Made by a program: the position numbers and the translations under genes | Notes under the pieces: generated by a model | Told to the model about the DNA's origin: nothing | Databases searched by the model: none | Seen by the model: the letters and a program-made list of their open reading frames with translations, nothing else | Shown: positions 22,380 through 30,159 of the stretch, in pieces | Layout of the letters: every line of letters starts with the position of its first letter | How positions within the stretch are numbered: position 1 is the stretch's first letter | From: a virus | Length of the DNA stretch: 33,829 nucleotides | IMG/VR virus record: IMGVR_UViG_3300008624_000037 | Location: 1-33,829 of that record | Strand: one strand, 5' to 3'

Positions 22380-22913
22380 TTAGCCAATCTTTGCGATGTT
22401 AAACATTCCTTTAAAATTAAATGTAGCATCAACAACTATGGGGTCAAGTGCCGAAACTGTGGTATCAAATTGCATAGCACTAAGAGATGTCGGATATACA
22501 TCATTAAATGTAAATTGATAATTGGGGTTGGATTTATTTGTTTGTACAAAAACATTCATATCAGAAAACATGCTCGCATATTCTGAAGCCTCTGAAGCAT
22601 CTTTCAATGTTTTAAATTGGTCATACTCTCTAGGAAAACCAAGAGCTGTCATCCAAGTATATACTTCTTGATAATTTTTCAAATCCTCATCAACAATAAA
22701 AGATAAGTTAACAGATTCAAATGAAAGAGTATCACCTTCAACAGGCATATTCATAAACGGCATAGGTTGAAATGCTTCTCCAAGAATAACAGCTGGTATG
22801 CCAACTCTCTGACAAAAATATTCAACACCGGGTAAACGTGAGAAATTAATTTCAAAACTAACAACATTTAATTGATTAATGTTTGTTGGTTGTGTATCTA
22901 TAAGTCTACTCAT
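22380..22913 (-). CDS. Tail-tube-fold structural protein, gp19-like paralogue
   Basis: A 177-residue protein whose layout follows tail tube gp19: an N-terminal strand, then GVEYFCQRVGIPAVILGE (compare GEIEFLCKGAQIPASTIG in the tube gene here), a PF..M.V.GD block, SFIVDEDLKNYQEVYTWMTA, and FNDVYPTSLSAMQFDTT (compare LQDIYPVEVGAIDLAMD). It may be a baseplate or head-proximal tube protein, or a second tube form. The ATG overlaps the preceding 49-residue gene. A late promoter upstream supports a virion role. Confidence 0.72.
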   Translation of the reverse strand: MSRLIDTQPTNINQLNVVSFEINFSRLPGVEYFCQRVGIPAVILGEAFQPMPFMNMPVEGDTLSFESVNLSFIVDEDLKNYQEVYTWMTALGFPREYDQFKTLKDASEASEYASMFSDMNVFVQTNKSNPNYQFTFNDVYPTSLSAMQFDTTVSALDPIVVDATFNFKGMFNIAKIG

Positions 22914-23059
22914 TTATTTTTTTTCTCTTTAAGCATTTCAACATTTTCAATATCTTCTTCTTTTATATCTTCTATATTTATATCTTCGGATACAGCCATC
23001 TTTCGTTTATACCATAAAAAGGCTTCTTTAATTTGTTCTGCTTTATCTTTTACATCCAT
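22910..23059 (-). CDS. Small acidic/charged protein (49 aa)
   Basis: A 49-residue ORF: MDVKDKAEQIKEAFLWYKRK, then an Ile/Glu/Asp-rich helix (EDINIEDIKEEDIENVEML) and a lysine tail. GGAG stands eight bases before the ATG, and the stop overlaps the tube-like gene (ATGA), which supports it being real. Its leader carries the 14-bp inverted repeat and both promoter types. It could be a chaperone or partner for the following structural protein; function unknown. Confidence 0.7.
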   Translation of the reverse strand: MDVKDKAEQIKEAFLWYKRKMAVSEDINIEDIKEEDIENVEMLKEKKNK

Positions 23060-23081
23060 TTTATTTCTCCATTTTTGAGTC

Positions 23082-23130
23082 GGTGTAGATGATAAGCTAT
23101 CGTGAGATTATAGTAATTATCATCTACACC
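23082..23130 (-). other. Long inverted repeat (RNA hairpin) in leader
   Basis: GGTGTAGATGATAA (23082-23095) and its exact complement TTATCATCTACACC (23117-23130) form a 14-bp perfect stem. Inside, CTAT/ATAG can add 4 bp and leave a nine-base loop. No T-run follows, so it is not a standard terminator. It ends 22 bases before the start of the 49-residue gene and lies downstream of both promoters. Confidence 0.75.
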
Positions 23131-23166
23131 ATATATTCAAAAACAGAATCTTTAGATCCTGTATAG

Positions 23167-23174
23167 TATTTATA
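23167..23174 (-). promoter_or_regulatory. T4-type late promoter for the tube-like gene unit
   Basis: AGTATAAATACT on the minus strand contains a perfect TATAAATA, flanked by a short palindrome. It lies in a true intergenic region, about 110 bases before the 49-residue gene, and downstream of a sigma70-like promoter, so this unit may be read both early/middle and late. Confidence 0.7.
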
Positions 23175-23200
23175 CTACTTGAACCAAGCACGACATAGAA

Positions 23201-23229
23201 ATAATAACATAAAGAAAAGCTCAATACAA
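23201..23229 (-). promoter_or_regulatory. Sigma70-like promoter, fifth member of the set
   Basis: Minus strand: TTTTTCC, -35 TTGTAT (23229-23224), 17 bases, -10 TATTAT (23206-23201). It drives a long leader (about 135 bases) containing the late promoter box and the hairpin before the 49-residue gene. Confidence 0.75.
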
Positions 23230-23237
23230 GGAAAAAG

Positions 23238-23654
23238 TTAAGAATATTTGATACCTTTTCTTTTTAAATTCATTCGATTAACTTGATGCTCTAATTGTAG
23301 TTCCTCTTTTGACCTTCCATCATACTCAACAGCCATATATTCTTCAATCATTAACTGATTTATATTCACACCATCAACAATAATCTCTCCGAGTATTCTG
23401 CCATACTTTCCCTTCATATCCAAGTGGGTTTTTAAAGTAATACATGAACTTTTCTTACATTGATCTTTCAGAAATTGGGCAGCCAATTTGCCGTAAAATT
23501 TTTCTTCTTTATCTCTAGTACGGGATTCAGGAGTGTCAATACCATACAATCGTATTCGTTGTTTAGCTAATACAATACCAAACCCCAAATCAATATCGAC
23601 ATCTACAGTATCACCATCTATGAATCTTCGTATCTTAGCTTTGTATTCATGCAT
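23238..23654 (-). CDS. Staphylococcal-type nuclease (SNase/thermonuclease)
   Basis: A 138-residue nuclease of the staphylococcal nuclease family. RFIDGDTVDVDIDLGF (10-25) holds the calcium-binding aspartates, IRLYGIDTPE (34-43) gives R35, D40, T41 and E43, and KYGRILGEI (83-91) gives R86. All catalytic positions are therefore present. No signal peptide is seen, so it would act in the cytoplasm unless exported otherwise. It might degrade host nucleic acid for nucleotide recycling. It follows the thioredoxin-like gene by one base. Confidence 0.9.
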   Translation of the reverse strand: MHEYKAKIRRFIDGDTVDVDIDLGFGIVLAKQRIRLYGIDTPESRTRDKEEKFYGKLAAQFLKDQCKKSSCITLKTHLDMKGKYGRILGEIIVDGVNINQLMIEEYMAVEYDGRSKEELQLEHQVNRMNLKRKGIKYS

Positions 23655-23655
23655 A

Positions 23656-24231
23656 TCAGTTCATCGAGCAGGGCATCCAAACTTTTTCATGTTTGTGGTA
23701 ATGAATGTTTCCATTACAACCAAACCATATTGAAGCCTTTAATGCTTCTTCTGCTGTTTTATAAGTATGTGCAAAAATATCTCTTGAGTTAATAACTCCT
23801 TCAGGTGGTACTCTAGGATCACCAAACTCATTCATTGGGCCGTGACTTCCTTCAGGCTTCTTAATTATAATCTTTTCATTTTCTTGTACAAATACACCGA
23901 TTGATTCATAAAATTTTTCTTTTCCACCATAACCAACAAGTCTAGCAACTTCTTCATTATTATCCCATATAACAAATGTTGGTGTATTACGAATTGGTGT
24001 TAATCGTCTTTCTTCCATAGCCATCTGAATCCACTTCGGCATTTCATCTGTTATATTAATTACTTTTAATGGAAGATATTTTGCATATTCGGTTTTGTGG
24101 TATGTTGGTTTAACTTCATTTAAAAACGATTGACAGAAACCACAATGGGGATTACTGAACATTAATAACTCTGCAGCTGCAACGGGAAGAGCAACTAATA
24201 AAAACAGACATGCTAGTAATAATTTTTTCAT
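23656..24231 (-). CDS. Periplasmic thioredoxin-fold protein with DUF3721-like tail
   Basis: About 191 residues from ATG 24231, which has GGAGA upstream and gives a clean signal peptide MKKLLLACLFLLVALPVAAA. I reject the longer start at 24267, which runs back into the terminator. The mature protein has a redox motif NPHCGFCQSF (C30, C33) and a cis-Pro loop NTPTFVIW, so it is a thiol-disulfide oxidoreductase or reductase fold. The C-terminal block EEALKASIWFGCNG followed by KVWMPC resembles the small DUF3721 domain. It may help fold disulfide-containing proteins in the periplasm. It lies between the capsid terminator and the nuclease gene. Confidence 0.82.
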   Translation of the reverse strand: MKKLLLACLFLLVALPVAAAELLMFSNPHCGFCQSFLNEVKPTYHKTEYAKYLPLKVINITDEMPKWIQMAMEERRLTPIRNTPTFVIWDNNEEVARLVGYGGKEKFYESIGVFVQENEKIIIKKPEGSHGPMNEFGDPRVPPEGVINSRDIFAHTYKTAEEALKASIWFGCNGNIHYHKHEKVWMPCSMN

Positions 24232-24245
24232 AGGGTTCTCCAAAT

Positions 24246-24280
24246 AAAAAAAGAGGGACAGGGACAAGTCCCCATCCCTC
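24246..24280 (-). terminator. Strong intrinsic terminator after the capsid gene
   Basis: On the minus strand a 12-bp stem (GAGGGATGGGGA pairing with TCCCTGTCCCTC, two wobble pairs) with a CTTG loop is followed by seven Ts. It starts 23 bases after the capsid stop and separates the head operon from the thioredoxin and nuclease genes. Confidence 0.92.
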
Positions 24281-24303
24281 CAAATTTAAATAAACAACTT
24301 AAC

Positions 24304-25569
24304 TTACATCAAGTTGAGTACTTTAACTTTCCTGTAATACACGTTACCAGTTGAGGTATTCGTGCCAGCTTGACCCTGTGCCACAAATGGATTGTCAGCA
24401 ATTCCATACCGAGTTTTGAAACCAATCTTCGGTTGGAAAGAGTTTTCACCCATTGCGCGAACCATCTGTAGAGGAACGTAAGGACAATAGAACATACCAG
24501 CATCATATGCACTAGATCCCTTATAACCAACTGTATAGAATTGGTCAGTTGTTCCACCCCAATATGGATCAATATAAACTTTCATCTTACCATTGAGAAC
24601 ACCAGCAAAAGTTCGCTGTGCATCATCAACGTCAAGACCAGTTGACATTGCCGGAGCATAGTCAAGAATACCAGCCATTGCCATAGCAGAAGCTACGTCA
24701 GATGAACAAATCATAAAGTTACCTTTACCGCGTCGAGTTGTTCGTGCAATAGCATTCGCATCTCGCTCGATTTGATATAAAAGACCTTTGAATTTCTCAA
24801 CCATCCAACGACCATTAGAGTCGGTGTTAAGATCGAAAACGCCAGCAGTCGTAGTATCAGTAGCTGCACCATAACGTGCATTTTTATAAATTCTACGAAT
24901 TACTTCCCGGTTAATTTCTGCAAGAATCTCAGTAGAGAGAATATTCGCAAGTTCCGTTTCAGCATCCAAACCATGTACGGCTTTTAGATCCTGAGCAAGT
25001 TCCGTTGAGTACTCTGCTTTGAGAGCTCGAGTTTTAGCAGTAACAGAAGTTTTCGTGATGGTGAAAGCCATCTGAGAATAATTTGTTCCGCCACCATCGC
25101 CGAGAGCTTCACCCTGTGCAGTCGTATGACCAGTACCCGTTGTCCAAGTACCATCAAACGGATTGTTAGTATCATCAGTAGCAACATGCGTACCAAGTCC
25201 ACCACCAGTTGCATCAGTATCAGCTTCGTCAAATAATGCTTCAGCACCAGCTTGTGAAGTGTAATGTGATTTCATAGCAAAGATCAATCCCGTAGGACCG
25301 GTCATTGGCTGAACACCACATACATCATAAGCAATCATCTGAGGCATTGCTCTGCGAACTAGAGAAATAAGAATCGGATCCCACTTTGCAACTCCACCCG
25401 TGTCAGGCATGGTGCCTGAATCATTTGCAGGTTGCTCAGAGAGAAACTTCTCTTGATTTTCTAGGAGTCGTAGAGTAACATCTCTACGATAAGAATCTTT
25501 AATCTCAGGAAGGTCACCATGTTCCATTACTGGTTTCCACTTATCCTGAATAGTTTCAGATAAATACAT
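24304..25569 (-). CDS. 23: Major capsid protein (T4 gp23)
   Basis: A 421-residue HK97-fold capsid protein. Conserved blocks are WDPILISLVRRAMPQMIAYD and VCGVQPMTGPTGLIFAM, then ELANILSTEILAEINREVIR and the C-terminal NSFQPKIGFKTRYGIADNPF. It is shorter than T4 gp23 (521). T4-type prohead proteases cut after (I/L/F)xE; LSE at 43-45 is a candidate here, but this is not proven. Codon choice is visibly less AT-rich than in accessory genes, as expected for a highly expressed gene. AGGAG precedes the ATG and a strong terminator follows. Confidence 0.96.
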   Translation of the reverse strand: MYLSETIQDKWKPVMEHGDLPEIKDSYRRDVTLRLLENQEKFLSEQPANDSGTMPDTGGVAKWDPILISLVRRAMPQMIAYDVCGVQPMTGPTGLIFAMKSHYTSQAGAEALFDEADTDATGGGLGTHVATDDTNNPFDGTWTTGTGHTTAQGEALGDGGGTNYSQMAFTITKTSVTAKTRALKAEYSTELAQDLKAVHGLDAETELANILSTEILAEINREVIRRIYKNARYGAATDTTTAGVFDLNTDSNGRWMVEKFKGLLYQIERDANAIARTTRRGKGNFMICSSDVASAMAMAGILDYAPAMSTGLDVDDAQRTFAGVLNGKMKVYIDPYWGGTTDQFYTVGYKGSSAYDAGMFYCPYVPLQMVRAMGENSFQPKIGFKTRYGIADNPFVAQGQAGTNTSTGNVYYRKVKVLNLM

Positions 25570-25632
25570 TTGTACTTCTCCTTTATTAATTTAAAATTTT
25601 AATTTAACAAACTTCATTTCACTTTATCCATA

Positions 25633-25640
25633 TATTTAAA
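25633..25640 (-). promoter_or_regulatory. Possible variant late promoter of gene 23
   Basis: TTTAAATA on the minus strand, one mismatch from TATAAATA, lies in the 77-base gap between genes 22 and 23, about 64 bases before the capsid ATG. The position is right for a gene 23 late promoter, but the match is imperfect in very AT-rich DNA. Confidence 0.35.
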
Positions 25641-25646
25641 ATAAGG

Positions 25647-26774
25647 TTACTTCTTTAAGTTAGAAATTGCAGCCATGACACTATCTATACTACCATCACT
25701 TTTTCCATCGGCCACTTCTTTGTTAGTTGCTGCCGTATCCTTATTATCTTCCAGTTTCTTTTCTGATTTAAAGTAACTGTTTTTAATAATGTTCAGTTTT
25801 TCTTTGTACTGTTCATCTGATTCGTAATCAACATCTTCAGTTAACTCTTTCATTTTTTCAATGTCTGTGTCAACCATGCCTTCTACGATATCACGGAATG
25901 CGTCTTTAGCTCTATAAGTATTTAAATCTTTCACCGTATCCATGTGCTTCTGAGTTTGCTCGTCAAGTTTAGTTTCCAGTTCGGCAACTTCTTGTACAAG
26001 ACTCTCAAAGACATCTTCCTTTTCTTCTGGAACATCAATATAATGTTCCTCAAATAACTTCTTCAAACCAGAAATAAAGCTCTCTGTAACTTCGTTGCGA
26101 ACACCTTGTTCAACAGCGAGTTTATTTTCTTCCATCCATTCTTTAACAACATAATTCATATACTCATCCATCTTCTCTGTCATCTCTTTCTGGATGCTTT
26201 CTGTTTTTTCTTCCATATCTTTCTTAGATTCTTCACGAACATGCTTACGAATCTTAGCAATCTTAGACTTAACTGCAGCTTCAAAAATTGTAGCAGCCTT
26301 TGTCTTAAATTCTTCAGAAAGTTCTTCTCCATCAATCAATGCAGAAACATCTTCAGAAACATCAACTTCGATTTCTTTTTCTTCCTTCTTGGCTTTAGAC
26401 TCGTCTTTATCGTCATCTTCGTCATCATCATCTTTGTCTTTATCCAACCAAGGTGGTTTGCCTTCTTTTTTAGATTTAGATTCTTTCTTAGACTTAGATT
26501 CCATCTCATCTTCATCTTCGTCATCATCATCTTCATAATCATCATCTTCTTCTTTCTTTGCTTTAGCTTCTTGTTTTGCAGAAGCATTAGACTTTTTAGA
26601 TTTGGGTGGAGTTTCTTTTTTGGTGCCATCTTCTCCATCAGGCTCTGAATCTTCTCGGCCTTCTTCATCATCTATATCAGGCATACCTAATTCTTTATTA
26701 GCACTTTTCTTCGCTTCTTCCATATCAACCTCTTCAAGTTTTCCATCATCTGTGAGTGTTTCTTTCTTTGCCAT
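25647..26774 (-). CDS. 22: Prohead core scaffold (T4 gp22)
   Basis: A 375-residue scaffolding protein, longer than T4 gp22 (269). About the first 150 residues are low-complexity and highly charged, with alternating acidic runs and KSKK-type basic runs. The rest is helical and likely coiled coil (KKDMEEKTESIQKEMTEKM, then QEVAELETKLDEQTQKHM). It lies between the protease and capsid genes as in T4 and is expected to be removed by gp21 during head maturation. The N-terminal charged region is probably a lineage extension. Confidence 0.9.
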   Translation of the reverse strand: MAKKETLTDDGKLEEVDMEEAKKSANKELGMPDIDDEEGREDSEPDGEDGTKKETPPKSKKSNASAKQEAKAKKEEDDDYEDDDDEDEDEMESKSKKESKSKKEGKPPWLDKDKDDDDEDDDKDESKAKKEEKEIEVDVSEDVSALIDGEELSEEFKTKAATIFEAAVKSKIAKIRKHVREESKKDMEEKTESIQKEMTEKMDEYMNYVVKEWMEENKLAVEQGVRNEVTESFISGLKKLFEEHYIDVPEEKEDVFESLVQEVAELETKLDEQTQKHMDTVKDLNTYRAKDAFRDIVEGMVDTDIEKMKELTEDVDYESDEQYKEKLNIIKNSYFKSEKKLEDNKDTAATNKEVADGKSDGSIDSVMAAISNLKK

Positions 26775-26808
26775 TGTTAATCTCCTAAAAGTAATTTATT
26801 CGTTATAA

Positions 26809-26816
26809 TATTTATA
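26809..26816 (-). promoter_or_regulatory. T4-type late promoter of gene 22
   Basis: Perfect TATAAATA on the minus strand, within TTATAAATATTATAACG, in the short gap between genes 21 and 22. About 35 bases separate it from the gene 22 ATG, which is preceded by AGGAG. Position and match both fit a gp55-dependent promoter. Confidence 0.72.
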
Positions 26817-26819
26817 ACA

Positions 26820-27458
26820 TTAAAGATTTTGGAGGAATTTTGCAAAAACATCTATCTTTTTTTGTTCCAATTCCCTCATTTTTGCGTTCTCAATAGTTTT
26901 CTTCATACTATTAATATCTCGTTCTTTGATAACACCATTCTCCCATACCCATTCTTTGCCTTCCATAATACCATTAACAAATGCATCTGGTGCTGACGGG
27001 TCAGCAACAATATCAACTGTAGACAAAACAAAATCTCCTTGTACTTCATTCACACCCTTCTTGTTTGGTTTAACACTTCCCATACCTCTGGAAGATACAC
27101 CAAGCTTAACTCCTTCGCTGATAAGATTTTTTACAATCTTACCATTTGGAGTATCCATAACTTTTGCTTTACCAACAAAATTCTTACCATCTTCTTTTAA
27201 TTCTTTAATAACATGAGAAACTCGATCCAAGTTAATAATGGGTCCCATTGGATGTCCAAGTTCTCCAAGAGCTCGACCTTCTGCAACATAACGCTTATTA
27301 AAATTATTCACTTCTTTCTTTAAAACAGCATGTGGATATAATCTACCATTCTGATTTTTAATATCAGCCTGCATGAAGATACCTTTAATATACTGCTCTT
27401 TACCTTTACCCTCAGTAATATATTCAACCTCGTGAGTATGTTCAGTTATTAGTTTCAT
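26820..27458 (-). CDS. 21: Prohead core protease (T4 gp21)
   Basis: A 212-residue serine protease, the same length as T4 gp21, that digests the scaffold and trims the capsid protein. The herpes-protease-like catalytic elements are visible: His in LGELGHPMGP and Ser in LGVSSRGMGSV, with FVLSTVDIVADPSAPDAFVN following. The N-terminal IKGIFMQADIKNQNGRLYP is characteristic of the family. It overlaps the next upstream gene by four bases. Confidence 0.95.
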   Translation of the reverse strand: MKLITEHTHEVEYITEGKGKEQYIKGIFMQADIKNQNGRLYPHAVLKKEVNNFNKRYVAEGRALGELGHPMGPIINLDRVSHVIKELKEDGKNFVGKAKVMDTPNGKIVKNLISEGVKLGVSSRGMGSVKPNKKGVNEVQGDFVLSTVDIVADPSAPDAFVNGIMEGKEWVWENGVIKERDINSMKKTIENAKMRELEQKKIDVFAKFLQNL

Positions 27459-27823
27459 TCGCTTTCCCCTCTTTTCTTTAATCGTTCAGCTTCTGCACTA
27501 CGAACTTTTGGTAATATCTTTTTTGCAATTCTTTTAATTACTGACTTCTTCTTACTTAATTGTTTTTCTAATCGTTCTCTACCTGCCAATGATAAATCAG
27601 ATTTTTTTCTATCTTTTAAAATTCTTTTTGCAATTAAATCTCTTGCCTTTTTCAATGCTCTTGATTTTAATTTCTCTGGTGTTGCTCTACGTTTCATAGC
27701 AATCTTACGTTTACGAGCAATCTGTTTTGCTTTTGTTCTCATCATTCTTGACTTCTTCATACGAGTTGATTTACTCATCACCTCATCAAGAATATTGTCA
27801 ATCATGTCATCAACTATTTTCAT
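27455..27823 (-). CDS. Very basic internal/core-type head protein
   Basis: A 122-residue, extremely Lys/Arg-rich protein (RKRKIAMKRRATPEKLKSRA, RLKKRG) after a short acidic N-terminus. It sits between the portal and protease genes, where T4 has core genes 67 and 68. A DNA-binding internal or prohead-core protein is likely; similar basic proteins occur at this place in marine T4-like phages as I recall them. ATGA overlaps at both ends couple it to gene 21. No numbered T4 gene can be assigned with confidence. Confidence 0.75.
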   Translation of the reverse strand: MKIVDDMIDNILDEVMSKSTRMKKSRMMRTKAKQIARKRKIAMKRRATPEKLKSRALKKARDLIAKRILKDRKKSDLSLAGRERLEKQLSKKKSVIKRIAKKILPKVRSAEAERLKKRGESE

Positions 27824-28194
27824 TACTTTTTAGTTTCATCCTTTGGTGTATCTTGTGATGCTTCCCATTCTTTATGTGTCATGTCAGAATGTACTTTATC
27901 ACAATCATGGTTCTCAGTTCTTCGACCATCACCACCTGCACACTTACGTCTTTTACCATTTGCTTTAATATACTCAGTTACTTTTTGAATGATACTTTCT
28001 TTTTTATTTTTAGACATTCGTTTTTCTATTTCTTTTTCTCTATCATCTTGTCGTTTATCTTGAGCCTTTTCCATATCAGCTCTACGAGCATCATTCTCTT
28101 TATCTCTATTGTCTTGACGTAACTTAGTTTCTTTTTTTCTATTTGCTTTTTTAAGGTCGTCAAGACCTTCTAAGTAAAGTTTAAAAGATTTCAT
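27823..28194 (-). CDS. Charged head-cluster protein of unknown function
   Basis: A 123-residue protein beginning MKSFKLYLEGLDDLKKANRK; the FKLYLEG N-terminus is a style seen in T4-type head proteins processed by gp21, and LEG may echo the (I/L)xE site. The middle is a long Arg/Asp/Glu-rich helix (RQDNRDKENDARRADMEKAQ). A small C-terminal part has CAGGDGRRTENHDCDKVH, where two cysteines and histidines could bind metal. Coupled to its neighbours by overlaps. Probably an internal or core protein. Confidence 0.68.
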   Translation of the reverse strand: MKSFKLYLEGLDDLKKANRKKETKLRQDNRDKENDARRADMEKAQDKRQDDREKEIEKRMSKNKKESIIQKVTEYIKANGKRRKCAGGDGRRTENHDCDKVHSDMTHKEWEASQDTPKDETKK

Positions 28195-28397
28195 TTATCT
28201 GCCTCTATAGGTTCTGGTGTTGGTGCAGCCTCTGGTGCAGGTGCATCTTTTGTTGGAAGTTCATATTTAAAAGTTGATTTTAAATCTTCAATGGCTTTAA
28301 AAGATTTATCTCTAAGAATCTGTGTCATACCTTCTTTAGCCTTGTTTAATTTTTTACTTAAAATATTTTTTAATACAGTACTTTTAATGTCAGTCAT
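28191..28397 (-). CDS. Small head-cluster protein (68 aa), core-like
   Basis: A 68-residue protein: a basic helical N-terminal half (MTDIKSTVLKNILSKKLNKA) and a Pro/Ala/Glu tail (DAPAPEAAPTPEPIEADK). By position, between portal and protease, it may correspond to one of the T4 core genes 67/68, but sequence similarity is not evident. It overlaps both neighbouring genes by a few bases. Confidence 0.68.
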   Translation of the reverse strand: MTDIKSTVLKNILSKKLNKAKEGMTQILRDKSFKAIEDLKSTFKYELPTKDAPAPEAAPTPEPIEADK

Positions 28398-28626
28398 TTT
28401 TGATCCTTTCTTTCATTACATTTTTGATTGCTTCAATTAATAATTTATCTGTAAGAGTACCTTCTTTAATTAATTTTTTAATTTGTTTTTCATCATTTCC
28501 AACAATATTAATTTCTTCTGTTAATGTACCTTTCATTCTATTTGCTCTATAATTTTCCAGAAAACTTTGAGTCTTGACTTTTAAAATAGATTTCATAGTA
28601 GTTTGCGCTTTAGAAGTCCTCATCAT
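28390..28626 (-). CDS. Small head-cluster protein after the portal gene (78 aa)
   Basis: A 78-residue protein overlapping the end of the portal gene by 17 bases. ATG 28626 has GGGAG six bases upstream; an internal ATG at 28596 (MKSILKVKTQSFLENYRANR) is an alternative without a clear ribosome site. It is mostly helical and basic. The position right after gene 20 is that of T4 gene 67 (prohead core), but T4 gp67 is acidic, so identity is doubtful. Confidence 0.65.
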   Translation of the reverse strand: MMRTSKAQTTMKSILKVKTQSFLENYRANRMKGTLTEEINIVGNDEKQIKKLIKEGTLTDKLLIEAIKNVMKERIKND

Positions 28627-30136
28627 CTACATCTCCCATATCATCTTCTTCCTCTTCTGGTTTTTCTGCTGCCATTTGTTTATCAATTTCTTTAATCTGT
28701 TCTTCACTTTGTTGTAGAATATTTTTACGCAGATACTCTGCTGAAATATATTTACCAACATACTCCTCAGCCATTGAAACTAACTCAAAACGATCCCTCA
28801 TTATCTCAGAGCTCTTTAACTCCATGAAATGAGAATCTTTAGCCCAAATATAATCAATACGATCTCTAATAGCAATCCAATCTTCTTCTTTGATAATACC
28901 TTTAAGAATCAACTGAACTCTCAATAAATCACAAAAGAGATAAGAAAACTTATGTCGTAAACGATTAATAAACTTTCCAAACTTTACTTCATCTCTTGTA
29001 ATCTCAGAAGCTCTTCCAAGATTAAATTGTGTCGAATCAGTTCCCTCAATTCTTGAGATTGGAACATTCAAAGACTTATACAGTTTCTTTCTAAAATATT
29101 CTATGTCATCTGTTTCACCAAGATTCTGTCCACCAGGAAGTGTACTGATCTCAGTACCACGACCACCTTCTCGTCTTGGCAACCAGAAATCTTCCAACAT
29201 GGAAAGATGTTTACGTTGATCTTCTACTTCTCCCGATGATGCGTTATAAATCATTTTCTGTTTATAACGATTCATTACCTGTTGTAAGTACTGCTCTGCT
29301 TTCAACTTCGGAAGATTACCAACATCAATATAAAATATTCTTCGTTCCGGTGCCCTCGCTAATCTATAGATAACAAGTGCATCTTCTATCATTCGTAATT
29401 GGTTAAATGGTTTAATTGCTTTATACAAATAACCAATAACAATTTGTTTAGCTGTATCAATTAATCCTGAGTGAACATATGAAATCGCATCTGGTGCAAC
29501 ACGAACTGCATTTTGACTTCCTGGCATTCCTTGTTGAAATGTACCAGTTGTCATTGAGTCTGGTGTGTACACATAATATTCAAGAACATTCTTAATAATT
29601 TCTATACCTTCACCAGTTTTTTCTTTTTCAACTTCACGAACTTTACTAATGTTCATTGGGTCGATTGGAATTAATTCTTTAATTCCATCTTTAGGCCTAC
29701 CCTTATCAACAACTATATGGTGATACAATCTTGCATCTATGTACCACTTTCTAAACAAGTCTGTACCGTTATGATTAAAATCTAACAAGTCCAGAATTGT
29801 AGAGAACTCTGTATGTATCTTATCTTTAATACTATCAGTATAATCTAACTTATCTAAGTCAAGTGCTACTACTGGTTTTCCTTCTTCGTGAATTACTGCG
29901 TCATTAACTACATCTTCTACAGCCCCATCAACTTCTTGAGAAAAACTCATGTCACGGTATTTTTGAACTAAAACCTTTTCATCTTTGGCATCAACATCTT
30001 GGTTAAGATAATGCCCCATGATGCCACCACCATCAATAACCGTAGTTGCACCATCAAGATTCTCTGGTGTGACAAAAGTTTTTTGTTTCTTTTCTTTCTT
30101 AGATTTTAATTCAAAACCAAATAACTCAATCGCCAT
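28610..30136 (-). CDS. 20: Portal vertex protein (T4 gp20)
   Basis: A 508-residue portal protein (T4: 524) that forms the dodecameric DNA gate and nucleates head assembly. Conserved stretches include IYRLARAPERRIFYIDVGNL, EQYLQQVMNRYKQKMIYN, SMLEDFWLPRREGGRGTEI and LPGGQNLGETDDIEYF, all characteristic of T4-type portals. The C-terminus is acidic. AAGGA lies upstream of the ATG, and the tube-gene terminator separates it from gene 19. Confidence 0.96.
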   Translation of the reverse strand: MAIELFGFELKSKKEKKQKTFVTPENLDGATTVIDGGGIMGHYLNQDVDAKDEKVLVQKYRDMSFSQEVDGAVEDVVNDAVIHEEGKPVVALDLDKLDYTDSIKDKIHTEFSTILDLLDFNHNGTDLFRKWYIDARLYHHIVVDKGRPKDGIKELIPIDPMNISKVREVEKEKTGEGIEIIKNVLEYYVYTPDSMTTGTFQQGMPGSQNAVRVAPDAISYVHSGLIDTAKQIVIGYLYKAIKPFNQLRMIEDALVIYRLARAPERRIFYIDVGNLPKLKAEQYLQQVMNRYKQKMIYNASSGEVEDQRKHLSMLEDFWLPRREGGRGTEISTLPGGQNLGETDDIEYFRKKLYKSLNVPISRIEGTDSTQFNLGRASEITRDEVKFGKFINRLRHKFSYLFCDLLRVQLILKGIIKEEDWIAIRDRIDYIWAKDSHFMELKSSEIMRDRFELVSMAEEYVGKYISAEYLRKNILQQSEEQIKEIDKQMAAEKPEEEEDDMGDVDDEDF

Positions 30137-30159
30137 ATATAGTTTCCTTGTTTATTTCA

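Noticed and set aside
25588-25604. AT palindrome before the capsid gene
   Set aside because: Only A/T bases, 12 bp, expected by chance in such a leader.
26106-26648. Long plus-strand open frame opposite gene 22
   Set aside because: It is the antisense of the repetitive Asp/Glu/Lys codons of the scaffold gene, giving Phe/Ile/Ser runs and no ribosome site.
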